Assembly (NCBI GenBank): GCA_958510875.1
Contig: OY294068.1
Coordinates: 199,664,315-199,728,314 of the forward strand
DNA: 64,000 nt
Reading direction: 5' to 3'
Origin: Endomychus coccineus
Taxonomy: Eukaryota > Arthropoda > Insecta > Coleoptera > Endomychidae
Notes under the pieces: generated by a model
Told to the model about the DNA's origin: nothing
What the model saw: the letters and a program-made list of their open reading frames with translations, nothing else
Database searches by the model: none
Program-made: the position numbers and the translations under genes
Shown: positions 41,401 to 53,400 of the stretch, piece after piece
Layout of the letters: each line of letters begins with the position of its first letter
How positions within the stretch are numbered: position 1 is the first letter of the stretch

Positions 41401-44400
41401 TCAAAATGATTTCGTTCGTAGCTAATTACATAGGACGTCTGGCGTTCATGCAATTGTGTTTTTATACAATTCGAACCTTCTAATTTCGATAGGCCACGTG
41501 AAAATACCGGAGTCCAAAGCGCTAAAGACTTCTGAGTGTTACAATATTCGTATAAAATTGGGAAATTTCGCACTTTTAGAAACTTCAAATTAATTATGGC
41601 ATAATTATTTCAAACGTAAAGTAAGACACACGTTTTAGATTCCATAACCACCCTTGACCAAGATAATTTTCGATATCCCGGTATAACTGATTTAGAAAAT
41701 TATAAAGAAACTAATCAGAATGAAAGTAACAGATGAATCGCATGGGAACGTTCTTCTTTAAAGGGATAAAAGCATCGTTAAATTTAAACTTTATGCTTGA
41801 TATTAAAGTAAATCGAGAAACTCTTATTTGTTGAAGTCTATTTGAAAGACGAACGCAGGGCTAAATCAAAATTGTGAAGGAAAAATCGGGTAAATAGTTA
41901 CAGGTATGGTTCAGCTCGGGCATGCTGGAGCAGGAATTGTACAAGGAGGGATGAGATCGATATAGTTTTCTGCGCAAATATCGTATATTCTTGGGGAACC
42001 TATAAAATTTCGATAACGTTATCATCGTTATACAGAATGACTCCCAAGTTGATACTCGATTGAAATGAACATTTTCAAATAACTCAAACATTAAAGGAGA
42101 TATATCTTTCGCAAAATAATTAATAATCCGAAGTCAGCCCTGGTCATAGGAACGTCCTGCTGTTAAGACGATAACCGATTTCCTTATCATACGCCTACAA
42201 GTGCAGAGCGTTTGAACACATCATTCAGACAGGACTATTAGACGCTTTTTGTAATAACAAGATGGTAACTTTCTTATTTTTAAGTTATTTGAAAATCTTC
42301 ATTATTTCGTACACAGTAGATTCCACCTTTTGAATAGAAAGGACAACGTTACGGTGCTCCTAAATGGGTTTTTCTTCAATAACGTTACAAACGTTTTTTT
42401 AAATCGAAAAGTACGCGAGATCTGGATGATCTTATTACATCAGTTTCAAGTTCTAATGTCCACCATGGATAAGTTAGCACGAGTGATCCTATCTTACACA
42501 AATTCGCTCGAATAAAACGGATGGCGGCTTCAACGTTGGTTCCCAAGTAGTCTGAATTTTATGGATTGTTCGTATCAACCAAGGATTCAACACAGCCCTA
42601 AAGAATAAGTCCAAACGCATCAAATCATACGAACAATGCCGGCCATTTCTTGAAGTAATCGTTTTGTCGAACTTTTGCTCCAGTAAATCGATTGTTGCGG
42701 TCGCTGTATTTCATGTGCCCAGATTCGTTCGAACTAGTCAAGATGGATGTAACGGTCGTTCCGAAATCATTTGTGGACGAGTCTCGGTACAAATTCTGAA
42801 ATTTTGTTAATTAACGAAGCCATCGAGTCATAGATCGTAGATTCTTTGAGTACGTACGATGTAGTAAGCACATAAGCCAAGATCCTTTCGAGAAATTCGC
42901 CACGATAGTGATTGAGAAAGACCAAATTGCTGAAAACGTGGCGTAATCGATAAATTCCAAGACCAGCAAGCTGATACGCAGCATCCGCAACCACTGATTT
43001 GATGTGAAGTTGTAACGCCACCAGAACCTCCCGAGGGCCCTAGTGAGGGCGGTCTCCGTAGCCCCCGTTATCCCCACGCAGGCAAGTCGCTGAGTCTTGG
43101 TCAGCGCCGCCAAACGGGACAGAACTGTTCCCGTCGCTGGCCACCACACAACGACTTATACAGATCCAGTGCAGAACCTGCGGCGGTACTCGCAAAGGTT
43201 CTCTTGCACGCCACAAAAGATGCAACGGTCTTCTTCACCCAGGTTTTCAGGTTCATTTTCCAGCTCGGTTTAACGTCGAGGATGACTCCGAAGTAGATCA
43301 CTGAGCCTTTCGGGGTACAAGGTCCCCCCTAACAGATAAATCATCTCTGGTAGGGGTCCTAGTTTCCGTATCCTCGTGAAAAGAACCACTTCCGTCTTGT
43401 CAGAATTCACCCTCGGTCTCACAGTATTCTGCAGCTCACAAAAACGTAAAACAAATCTAACAGTACAATATATAAATAGTCAGGCAAGGTTAATTATTCG
43501 CAGTGTCCCTATTGGAAAACCCACTTTAATACTTACACTTTGTATATGAAATCAGGAAGGATGGTTATGGTCGGAATAAGGAACAGACCTAACCAAAACA
43601 CGGCGGAGCTGAATAACATGATGTACATCCCTGTCATGATGCTGCCGAAAGGTAACGTAGGCCAGAAATTGCTAAGAAATAAAATAAATTGAGGTTATTT
43701 ACATTGAGAACAGTTCCTGTTATATGAATCTGGGCACGATTGGCGAACGGGCTGCGGACGCATCAATTGCGCGGCGGGCGCATGTTTAACGTCAAACGTT
43801 CGCCATCAATTTGCATTTGAAAGAGGTCATAGAGTTGTCTCTTTTTCATCAAGCGCATGTCCAGACTTTCATATGCAGGAGCTTAAAGTATAACATTATG
43901 AAATTAATATAAAATTTACCCTGAAACAAGCGTTAGCCGAATGTGTCGTTGCCACGAATAGAAATTAGCCATTACGTGATGAAAATCCATTCTAAACTTG
44001 AGTTAAATTACTAGTTTAATAAATTAATGTGACTACAGTTTCCCTAACCGGTTTCGAATGTTACATCATTATCAAGTCAAGACCGGTCGTGTTTATTGAA
44101 AAATAAAATCTCTTGTACTTCATCAATGTCAACATCTTACTGCATCTCTGGAAAATTTCGCTTCATCCGTAAAGAGAATTGGTAATGTTCTGCAACTTTC
44201 TGAAGAAACCATTCATAAAGTTCCATGCGCAATGGTAAATCTCGTGGAAGAAGTGCCTCAACTCTCTGTAGGTGGTAGGGATACAACAAATTATCTCTTA
44301 AAATTTCCCAAACCTCATCCAGATGGAAGGAGGAGATCACCATACAAGTAAACGCAACAAGGGGTTGCCCGCATGGGGTGGAGCCTCATAGTGGATGACC

Positions 44401-47400
44401 TCCTAGAGACATTTATTTTTGAAGGAATCCGCTGTCAAGGCTATGCAGACGACATAGTATAAAACGGGAGAGACAAAATTTGAAAGCACTCTATGCGACA
44501 TCATCCAAGAAGGTCTTAAAATCATAGATAAATGTAGTAAATCGGGTAAACTAGGAATTAACCCTAGTAAAACTACAATAGTGGCCTGTCACCAGAAACA
44601 GGAAGTTCGATAACATGAAGCAAATCGAGCTGAATGGAATCATCATCGTGCTTAAGTTCGAGGTTAAATATCTAGGTATTACACTATAGACAAGATTTTA
44701 ACCAACGCGTACCCTAATGATGTACAGACGGATGGCAGGTAAAATATGGAATTGTTCACCCAATATACCGATTTGGATATATTCCATGATGGAAACACCC
44801 AGCCTCACCTATGGAGCGATTGCCTGGAGCGACAAAAGCAAGCGAATTGTTAAACCAAGGGAATTAAGTAAAACCCTAAGGCTCGCGCAAGGATAAAGTC
44901 TCTCTGAAGAAAAAGCATCCAATACTCATGGTCTCATGGCACCAAGAAACTACATGGGTGAGCTGTTCGTATTCACAAAGAACTTCCAAACCCCCCTGTG
45001 GAAACAAGGAAACACTCACCCTGTTAGAAAAGCAGCAATTTGTTGGTATACCGTCCAAAACCAAATATTCCGAACGATTATGATGACCATAAATTGGACC
45101 GAGTGATCGTAAAGATGTTGCAACATGAGAATTTTTGTAACAAATTTGAATAATTAACAAAACAATTTTACAAAGAGAAACGTTTGGCGAATTTTGCGAT
45201 ACTTCTATCACCTACCTGTATATTATTAGAAATAAGAACCACAAGGCAATGGAACCCCAGATGGCGGCGTGCGTCAACCATGTCCAAGAGTTAATTTCCA
45301 GCCCGGCCTTCAGGCAAACGGTAATCACCACGTACTAGAAGAAAGTTTTATAAGATGAACTCGCGGTACATGAAATATATACAAATAGCTCTATTTTATG
45401 CATAGTGAAATACAAACACATTTCGTGTTAGCAGTCAAATAGACAAAGCTTTGGTTCACCAGGTTTGAACAGTGTGACAACACGTCCCATAGTCTCGGAC
45501 AGCTGTTTCGCCCTTCTCATGGGCTCGTCAATCAGAAGAGGTAGACGTGAAGTCACTGATCAATTATCTCCGACAGTGATATTGTGATATCTCGAAGAGA
45601 TTCATTCTGAATTATAGATAACTCACAATATTCTATTTTCTTCTGTCATAATAATGTTTATTGAATATAAAACATGCAACATATTTGTTATTTGTATTGA
45701 ATAGCATAACAAATGATGAATCGACAAGGTTACGACCGTGAGTGCATGGCATGAGTGTCCTGGTAGTTGCAAGAATAGGGCCTTATTGTCCTTCAGGTTC
45801 GATGGGGATTGCTGCGTTAGAATTTATAGAATGTTTCTAACAACATCTTCATTAAGCACAACGTTACACACTAGTTAAACTAATAATCAACTCAATTCGG
45901 TGTCACATTTGGAATTAGTCAAAGTTACTGAAAGCACTTACCGTATATACACAATTTCCCATCATCAGGAAACCGCCGTCTTTTCCGTTCATCCACAAGA
46001 TGTCGTGCCGCGTCATGAAGTAAGTCAGCCAATACAACAGGGCCGAGTGTATCATCCCGTTGAATATCCAAATCCAGAACACTCGGACGTTGAACAGCTG
46101 TCCTTTCTGAGAAGGCCCGTACAACCTCGGGTATTCCATCATCTTCTTCTCACTGCACGCTTTATCGAATAGCCCCATGGCTAGAGGCGGCAACGCCGTG
46201 AATATCACGTTGTACATACCTAGAGAGAGGTCATGGAACATTTTAGGAAACGAGATCACCATATCATACTTATAAGGCTCCAGATGCGGGCAAAAAACCC
46301 ACTTGATACAATAAAATTCACCACTTACCAATGGTCCAGCGTTCGAACAATATCTGCCCCGACCAGCCGGTATACACCGCGAACCACAACTCGATCACGT
46401 ACAAACAAATATTCTTATAGAAACTGTACAAAATCAGTTTGCACATGCGCGAATAATTCCACGCGCCGTGCACGAACAAAAGCCGACTGAGAAAGCGGAA
46501 CTGCGCGATGCTATAGTCGGAGGCGCAGGCCGCCTGCAGACCCTCCATGCCGGATATACCGACGCCCACGTGCGCCTTTTGGATCATGGCCACGTCGTTG
46601 GCGCCGTCCCCTATAGCCAACGTGACCGATTTCGTGTACTTGGTCACGTATTCGACCACTTCGGCTTTCTGGAGCGGCGACACGCGACAACATATCACGG
46701 CTTTGCACGACACGCACAGTTTCAGAAAGTCGATGCGTAGTTCGCAGTTGAGCGCGTACTTTAACGTTTTGCCGTCGACTATCAGCGCCAGATCGTGGGG
46801 TTTTCCCAGCGTGTCGCCCATACCCTCGGTGCACTTCGCTATCGCCTCCCTCGTGCTCTGTAAGAGAGGAATGAGTGTAACGTATCGCAATTTTTCGGTT
46901 TCATTCGAACATTGAATAATAATTTTTGTCCACGACTATTGTATAAAATATGCAAAATGCATGTGTTTCCTCAAGCATAATGAAATCATTATTCACTACC
47001 ATCAATATGACAAACATGATAGACATTTTTCCAGACAAATACGATAAAAATAGAGCGCGCTATGAAACGTCAAGTCAGATCGAATTTAATTTGAAACGTC
47101 AACGATTTGTTGGTTGGACTTGTTTCAACAGCAAATTTTATTAGTATCAAAGTAATATTTATGGGTCGTGGACAAAGTATAGTATTCTACTTGCATATTA
47201 TGGCTATTATTCACTTGGATGATTTACGACACTCGCCTGCGGCTCGTGCCGTAAACTCCATCCACGTGAATAATAGCCACCATAATATGCTCGTTGAATA
47301 ATATACTATTGCGAATATAATATGTTAGTGACAGGTTTGTCGAAATAGTTTCAAATGGGACAGAAATTCTTGGAAGATGACGCTAGAACTGGAAGGACGG

Positions 47401-50400
47401 TGATCATGATCATGATCATAGATTAATAGAAAATAATATAAAAATATTATTCATTACAGTAATTTTAGGTATTTATTTTTCTCTCTTGCAAGGACTTGAA
47501 TATATAGAATCATCTTTTACAATTGCAGATTCAATTTATGAATCTTCCTTTTTTTATAGTTACTGGATTCCATGGCATTCATGTAATTATTGGGACTTAA
47601 CCATTTTTCAATAACTCATCATTTTGGTTTTGAAGCTGCAGCTTGATACTGACATTTTGTAGATGTAATATGATTATTTTTAGATATTTCAATTTACTGA
47701 TGAGGTAGATATTTATATAGTATAAATAATATTTACACCAACTTTTATAATAATTTTTTTTATTAGTAATATTTTAATAATACTTTGTAGCTTTATTTCA
47801 AAAAAAATATTTTTTGGTCAAAACAAAAAATTCGCCTTTTGAACGTGGTTTTGATCCTAAAAATTCAGCTCGTCTTCCTTTCTCTCTTAATTTTTTTATT
47901 TTTTGACGTAGATATTACTTTCCTTTTACCTCTAATTTTTTCATAAAAATTATCTAACTTATTAATTTTTTCATTAATTACTGTAATTTTTTTAATAATT
48001 TTAATTGTAGTTGTTTTTCATGACTGAAAACAAGGAGTTTTGAATTGGATTTAGGATAATAGTTAATAATAACATTTAATTTGCATTTAAAAATTATTGA
48101 AATTCAATTTATCTTAAATAAGAAGCAAAAATTGCATTTACTTTGGACCTAAAAATTTGATTTTTATTAATTGAAACCAAAATAGAGGTAAGTCACTGTT
48201 AATGATTAAATTTAAATTAATTTCCAATTAAAGAAATAACATAAAATAGGCTTCTAACTTAATTTTAATCGTTAAACGTTTTCATTCCTATTTATATAGT
48301 TTATTAAAACATTATATTTCCATTATAAAAATAGATTAACTCTTACAAATTACTTAAAAATAAATTTATTTCCTTAATATCTTCAATATTATACTCTTAT
48401 ATAAGCTATTCAAGTGAAAAAAATAAATAAAAATGATTAATAATAATAAAATAAAAGAATCAATATATTAGCCTTGGGTAATAGACGCTAGAAGGTGAAA
48501 GAAATAGGAAAAATGTCGGGGTTTTGCTACCGAAAGTGCGAAATAAAAACATAAAATATTCAATTCCACTTACATCTAGACTATCTTCGTTCAAGATGAT
48601 ATTCTGCATGCCTTGCGATAACAATTTACAAGAATAGCCGATATTGATGGCCGTTTCCTGTTTATCTCCGGTCAACACCCACACGTTGATATCCGCTTCC
48701 AGGAGGGCTTTGATCGTTTCAGGTACACCGTCTTGCAATTTATCCTCGATGGCGGTCGCGCCGATCAACCTCAAGTTTCTTTCGATCAAATTCGCGGCCT
48801 CTTCCATTTTTTCTGCAAGACATCAAGAAACACAACCTTTAGTCGATTTGTACCAAAAGCATCAGCATTACTGTATGATTTAATAATATAATATAACAAT
48901 GATAAGATCTTTCTAGTGCAGATCGATCGATAACGTCACAAACATACAGTTCCAGACCGCTGTTTCGCTCCTCTCATAGTGCTCATCAGTGGAACGAGCA
49001 AGTGTGCAACGTTACTGAATCATCTCTGTTGAAGGTAGTAATAACCGGCCTTAAACGTCGTAAAAAGACAAAAAAAAAACCGTCAACTATAAATAGATGT
49101 CCCACTGAGAAATCGAGCAATGTACCACATTGACTGATAGATTCCTATAAGTTAAGGGGAATGTGAGACTACTTGAGTGCGACAGATGGCGACGCCAAAC
49201 CAAACCAATGTCAAAGAATTAGAAACAAACGCCATCTATGAATAGATGTCCCACCCTGTAAAGCAACACGTTTATGTCATTTCAAGAATCTGTATTTTTG
49301 TTTCACCAAATCTATTGTAGTAGGTGATCAAGTACAAGAAGACTAGAGGTCTTGATTTACTATTTCCAACGAAATTGACTACTGTTGTAACGGTTCCTTG
49401 CAAATGTGTACGATACGATGCTCCTCCTCTTCTGGTATGACGTTACTTCCGTCTCGGTCGGTTTTTCTATGCTGAGTGCCCATCCCGAGGGCTTCGCTTA
49501 AAAAAGAGAATTTATATTGAAACCAAACACTCACCTTCCCTATGTTGTATAGAAATCGTCGCCTTGTGGTGTATCTCCTTCCAATCCTCGTAATCTTCCT
49601 TCTTGAGCTCGACCACGCCGCAGCACAGCGTCCTCAGTCCTTCGGTCGCGAAAATTTCCAGATGCTGCAACAAGATGTCGCTGTGCTCCCGTTTCGTACT
49701 GTCCAAACGTTCGTAGATGACGGAATCGGCTCCTTTGCAGAACAGCTTTATCTTGCCCGCAGGATCGCGCACGATCACCGACATGCGTTTTCTCGTCGAC
49801 GTGAACTCCAACACGGACAAGATGTCGTAACGTTCGAGCACGCCGAGCGCGTTGATCTCGACGTGATCGGGCGATCTGCGTTCGAACACGTAGCCGTACC
49901 TGCAGGCGCCGTACACGAGAGCTCGTTCGTCGGGCGAGGCCGCGTGATAAACGATGGTGTCGTCGGGCATGCGTTCGGGGATCACCGTATGACAGACGGA
50001 CAGCAGGATGAGCAGTTCTTTGATGAGATCGGCGTTTTCGTCGTTGTCACGGAGATGCTGAAACAAAATGGGGCGCGGTATTAGGTGCGGTTCGTTCGGG
50101 AGATTCAAGTCTCACCTTGACCAACAGCGAATTGTCCACGGTGTCGCTCACCGAATAGACGTTATGTCCCACGGCGCAGCGTTTGAACTCCATCACGTTT
50201 CTGGTGAGAGTGCCGGTTTTGTCGGAAAACACGTACTGGACCTGCCCCAATTCCTCGTTCAGGTTGGACGTTCTTGCCAAAGCCGGAGTGTTGGTTTCGG
50301 CGTGATACATTTCGATGTCCATGTTGATGAAGATCGCCTGAGAATAGCGAAATAGTGTATTGTCGAAAAACATCTTGAAAGTTGCAGGGTTTAATTTCAG

Positions 50401-53400
50401 TATTGTTAGAATTGGTAATTAATTTGAATAAATAAGTTCGGATGAGTCAGGCCCTGACATCTATGTCATAATAGCAGCAACTGTACAGTCATCGCGGTAT
50501 GTTATTATTTTAAAAATACAGAAAGTATTTTAAATGATCATAAATACTTTACCAATTCTCCATTATTAAATTTATTTGTAAGTAACTCTTATCCTACTGT
50601 ACACGTACTTTACTCATCCCCTTCTTAATCACAATTTTAATATTTAAGGAATAAACCATAGTTTGTAAAACCACAATTTGATAAAGCCACCGTGTGGTGA
50701 AACATGTCACGTTTTGTTTAATAAAAACGAAGTTTGTGAAAATTTATTACAAGTGTTTTTTTATTAAAACTATCTCGACATTTCCTAGCTACCAATTTCC
50801 AACAATCTACCTGTCAATTTCTTACCTGTACAAATCTGACCATTTCCAGCGTAACTTGCAGCGAAATCGGTACGAGATTATTGAAGAGGATCACGAAAGT
50901 CAACAGATTGTAGAAGAACATCTCGGTTATTCCACCTGCAAGATAATCGTTTAAGAAATGTTGGCAACTTTCGCGCAATTCCCACCTTCTATTCCCAGGT
51001 ACCAGTCTTTGGACGAACGTTGGTAGGTCCAGATGGCGTTGCAGACCGCGCACAGTAGGCACATGAAAAATAGAATGCCGAACAGCAGTAGGATCTGTAC
51101 GTTGGTCGATTTGTCGACGCTGGACCGTTTTAGGGGCGCCATCGTGGAATTTCGCATAAGCTTCGTGTCCTGACCGGTATAAACGACTATACCGAACACC
51201 CACGAAGTGTTCCGCAACATGGCACCTCTCAAGAGTATCTGATCGGGTCCGAGGGGCTCTGATCTAGAAGATAAGTTGCAGATCACCACCAAAGTCAAAT
51301 TATTTAGGCTAAGAGTTCAAAAATCGTACTATCTAATGAAGAAAATAATAATTTATAGTGTTTCAAGGCTCCATAAAAGGGATTCTTGAATAATCTTCGT
51401 TTCCGAATGGCCAGAACCATTATAAAAAAAGATCTGTTATTTGACGTACTTTTGGTTCGTTTTATTCAGGATGCCGTGGAATTCGTAGAGATGTTTGTTG
51501 GGCGGTTCGCAATCTATGTTACCCGAGAGACTGTTCAATTCGTTTACCGTGGTGATGTTGGAGGTTGTTGGTAGAGCTTGCCTGATCTTCAAATTCGTCT
51601 CGCCGTCGAGATTGGCCGTCTCGATGAAACTCATGCCCTGCGGTTCGCTGCAAAGAGACGAAGTTCAGTCACACCAGGGAGTCGACACGCGAACTGTAAC
51701 TTACCTGGAAGATAGAAGAACGAGATCGGCTGGGAAAAAGGTATTATCTACAACTTTTGCGATATCGCCCACCATCAGGTCTTTCCACCTGATAGATACC
51801 CAGTTCGGACCTCGCAAAACGTCTATTTTACTGTGATTGGTTTCATCATCTGCCCGATGCCTTTTCTAAAATCATAATCAGATAGTAGGACGTTCCAACA
51901 ACCAAAGTAATAATTGCTCATTAATTTTTTTCCAAAAACACACTAGGTCTGTGAACACTATACATATAAAGTATCAAATGTAAAGGACTTTCCTAATAGC
52001 TAATAATAACTGGCCGAAATGAAATTATTTTGGACCACCTGTATACTGTACCTATTGTGGGATATAAAGCTTTGGTGAATTATGATCGGAAATTGAAAAT
52101 TATAAAATATAACATTAGATATAGGTATTCCACTTAGAATTTCAAAGTAATACAAACAAATAAGCCTATTTCTGCGATTATTTTGACAAAAATTCACTTC
52201 TGATAGGCGAAGTTCACGTGACCTCGTCTGACTAGCCCATTTTAACATTTGTTAAAGTAAAACTTAACGTCCACGTCGAATTTCAAGATAAATTAGTATT
52301 GAAGGTTTTTCCCCCAAGATGACAACTTTTCAAACACACTGTAAAGTAACTAAAGTTTCAAAATTCTATGGTTAGTACAGTTCGCCGTAAACATCTAATA
52401 ATTCATCCACCATGCTGCCCTGGAAAATTACACTCCATTCGTATCTATTATGGGTAGCGTAAGGTAAGATCGAAATAACTTACTACGTCTTCTATGATCT
52501 CCTTTATCGCCGATACCGAAATAATGAATAGTAGAGGCACTAACGTCGTATACCGTCCGGTTGGAGAAACATCTGGTATTTGTTGTAGCAACGCGATCAT
52601 AAGAAAAAACACGTTCGCCCATCTTCGGAACTGCTCGAACAGAAACAATGGAATGAATCGGATGACACTGTAAGAACACACACGGAATCAGGTTATTTGT
52701 AGAAATTATTGTGAGAGGTTATGTATCGTTTTTCATGAGTTGCCAACTCTAAGAAAATTCGCCACCTATAGGGAAATAGGGAAAGTAACGTAAATTCTAG
52801 GGGAAATTCAGAAGTTATAAAATAAAAAAATTGGAATTTTGTAACAAATATAAAAAGCAAAGCCTTTCAGGACTTCAGGACCATGATTACCCACGTTACA
52901 GTTCCTCTTACCAATAATATTTCAAACTTATTCAAAACTTCCCGACGATTTAATTCTAGGGGTTGAAGTGTCAATGTAGGAAAATTCAAAGAGGGTACAG
53001 GGAATTTTCCGCAAATTTGGTTGGCAACGATATTCTTCAATGTGAATTCTAGAACTTAAACGGTTTACCTATATTTGGCTGTTGATATCCTATTGTTGGG
53101 GAATTTGGGAACCGGTGGTTGAGCCTTGTTGATGAATATCACACGGTTACTCAGCGAGGTTCGAGTTTCTCCTGGTTCCGTGTCCCTGTCCAATGCTGAT
53201 GATACAGCTCCATCTACGTGGTCTTCAAGAAAAAATATGTGTAAGTATCATTACAATTATGTATTGAACAAAATGTGATATAATTCAAACTTGTCGAAAC
53301 AAGTCCTGAGGACACATGAACCAAGCTCCGGCAAACCCCATCTTCTGAAAAATGTACCAACTGATGAATAAATGGCGTTATTGAATATTGCCCAATGTTT

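Noticed and set aside
49542..50084. Plus-strand open frame of 180 codons
   Set aside because: It is the antisense shadow of an ATP8A exon; the protein has no family features while the minus strand gives clear P4-ATPase motifs. The same holds for 46468-46915 and 45900-46172.
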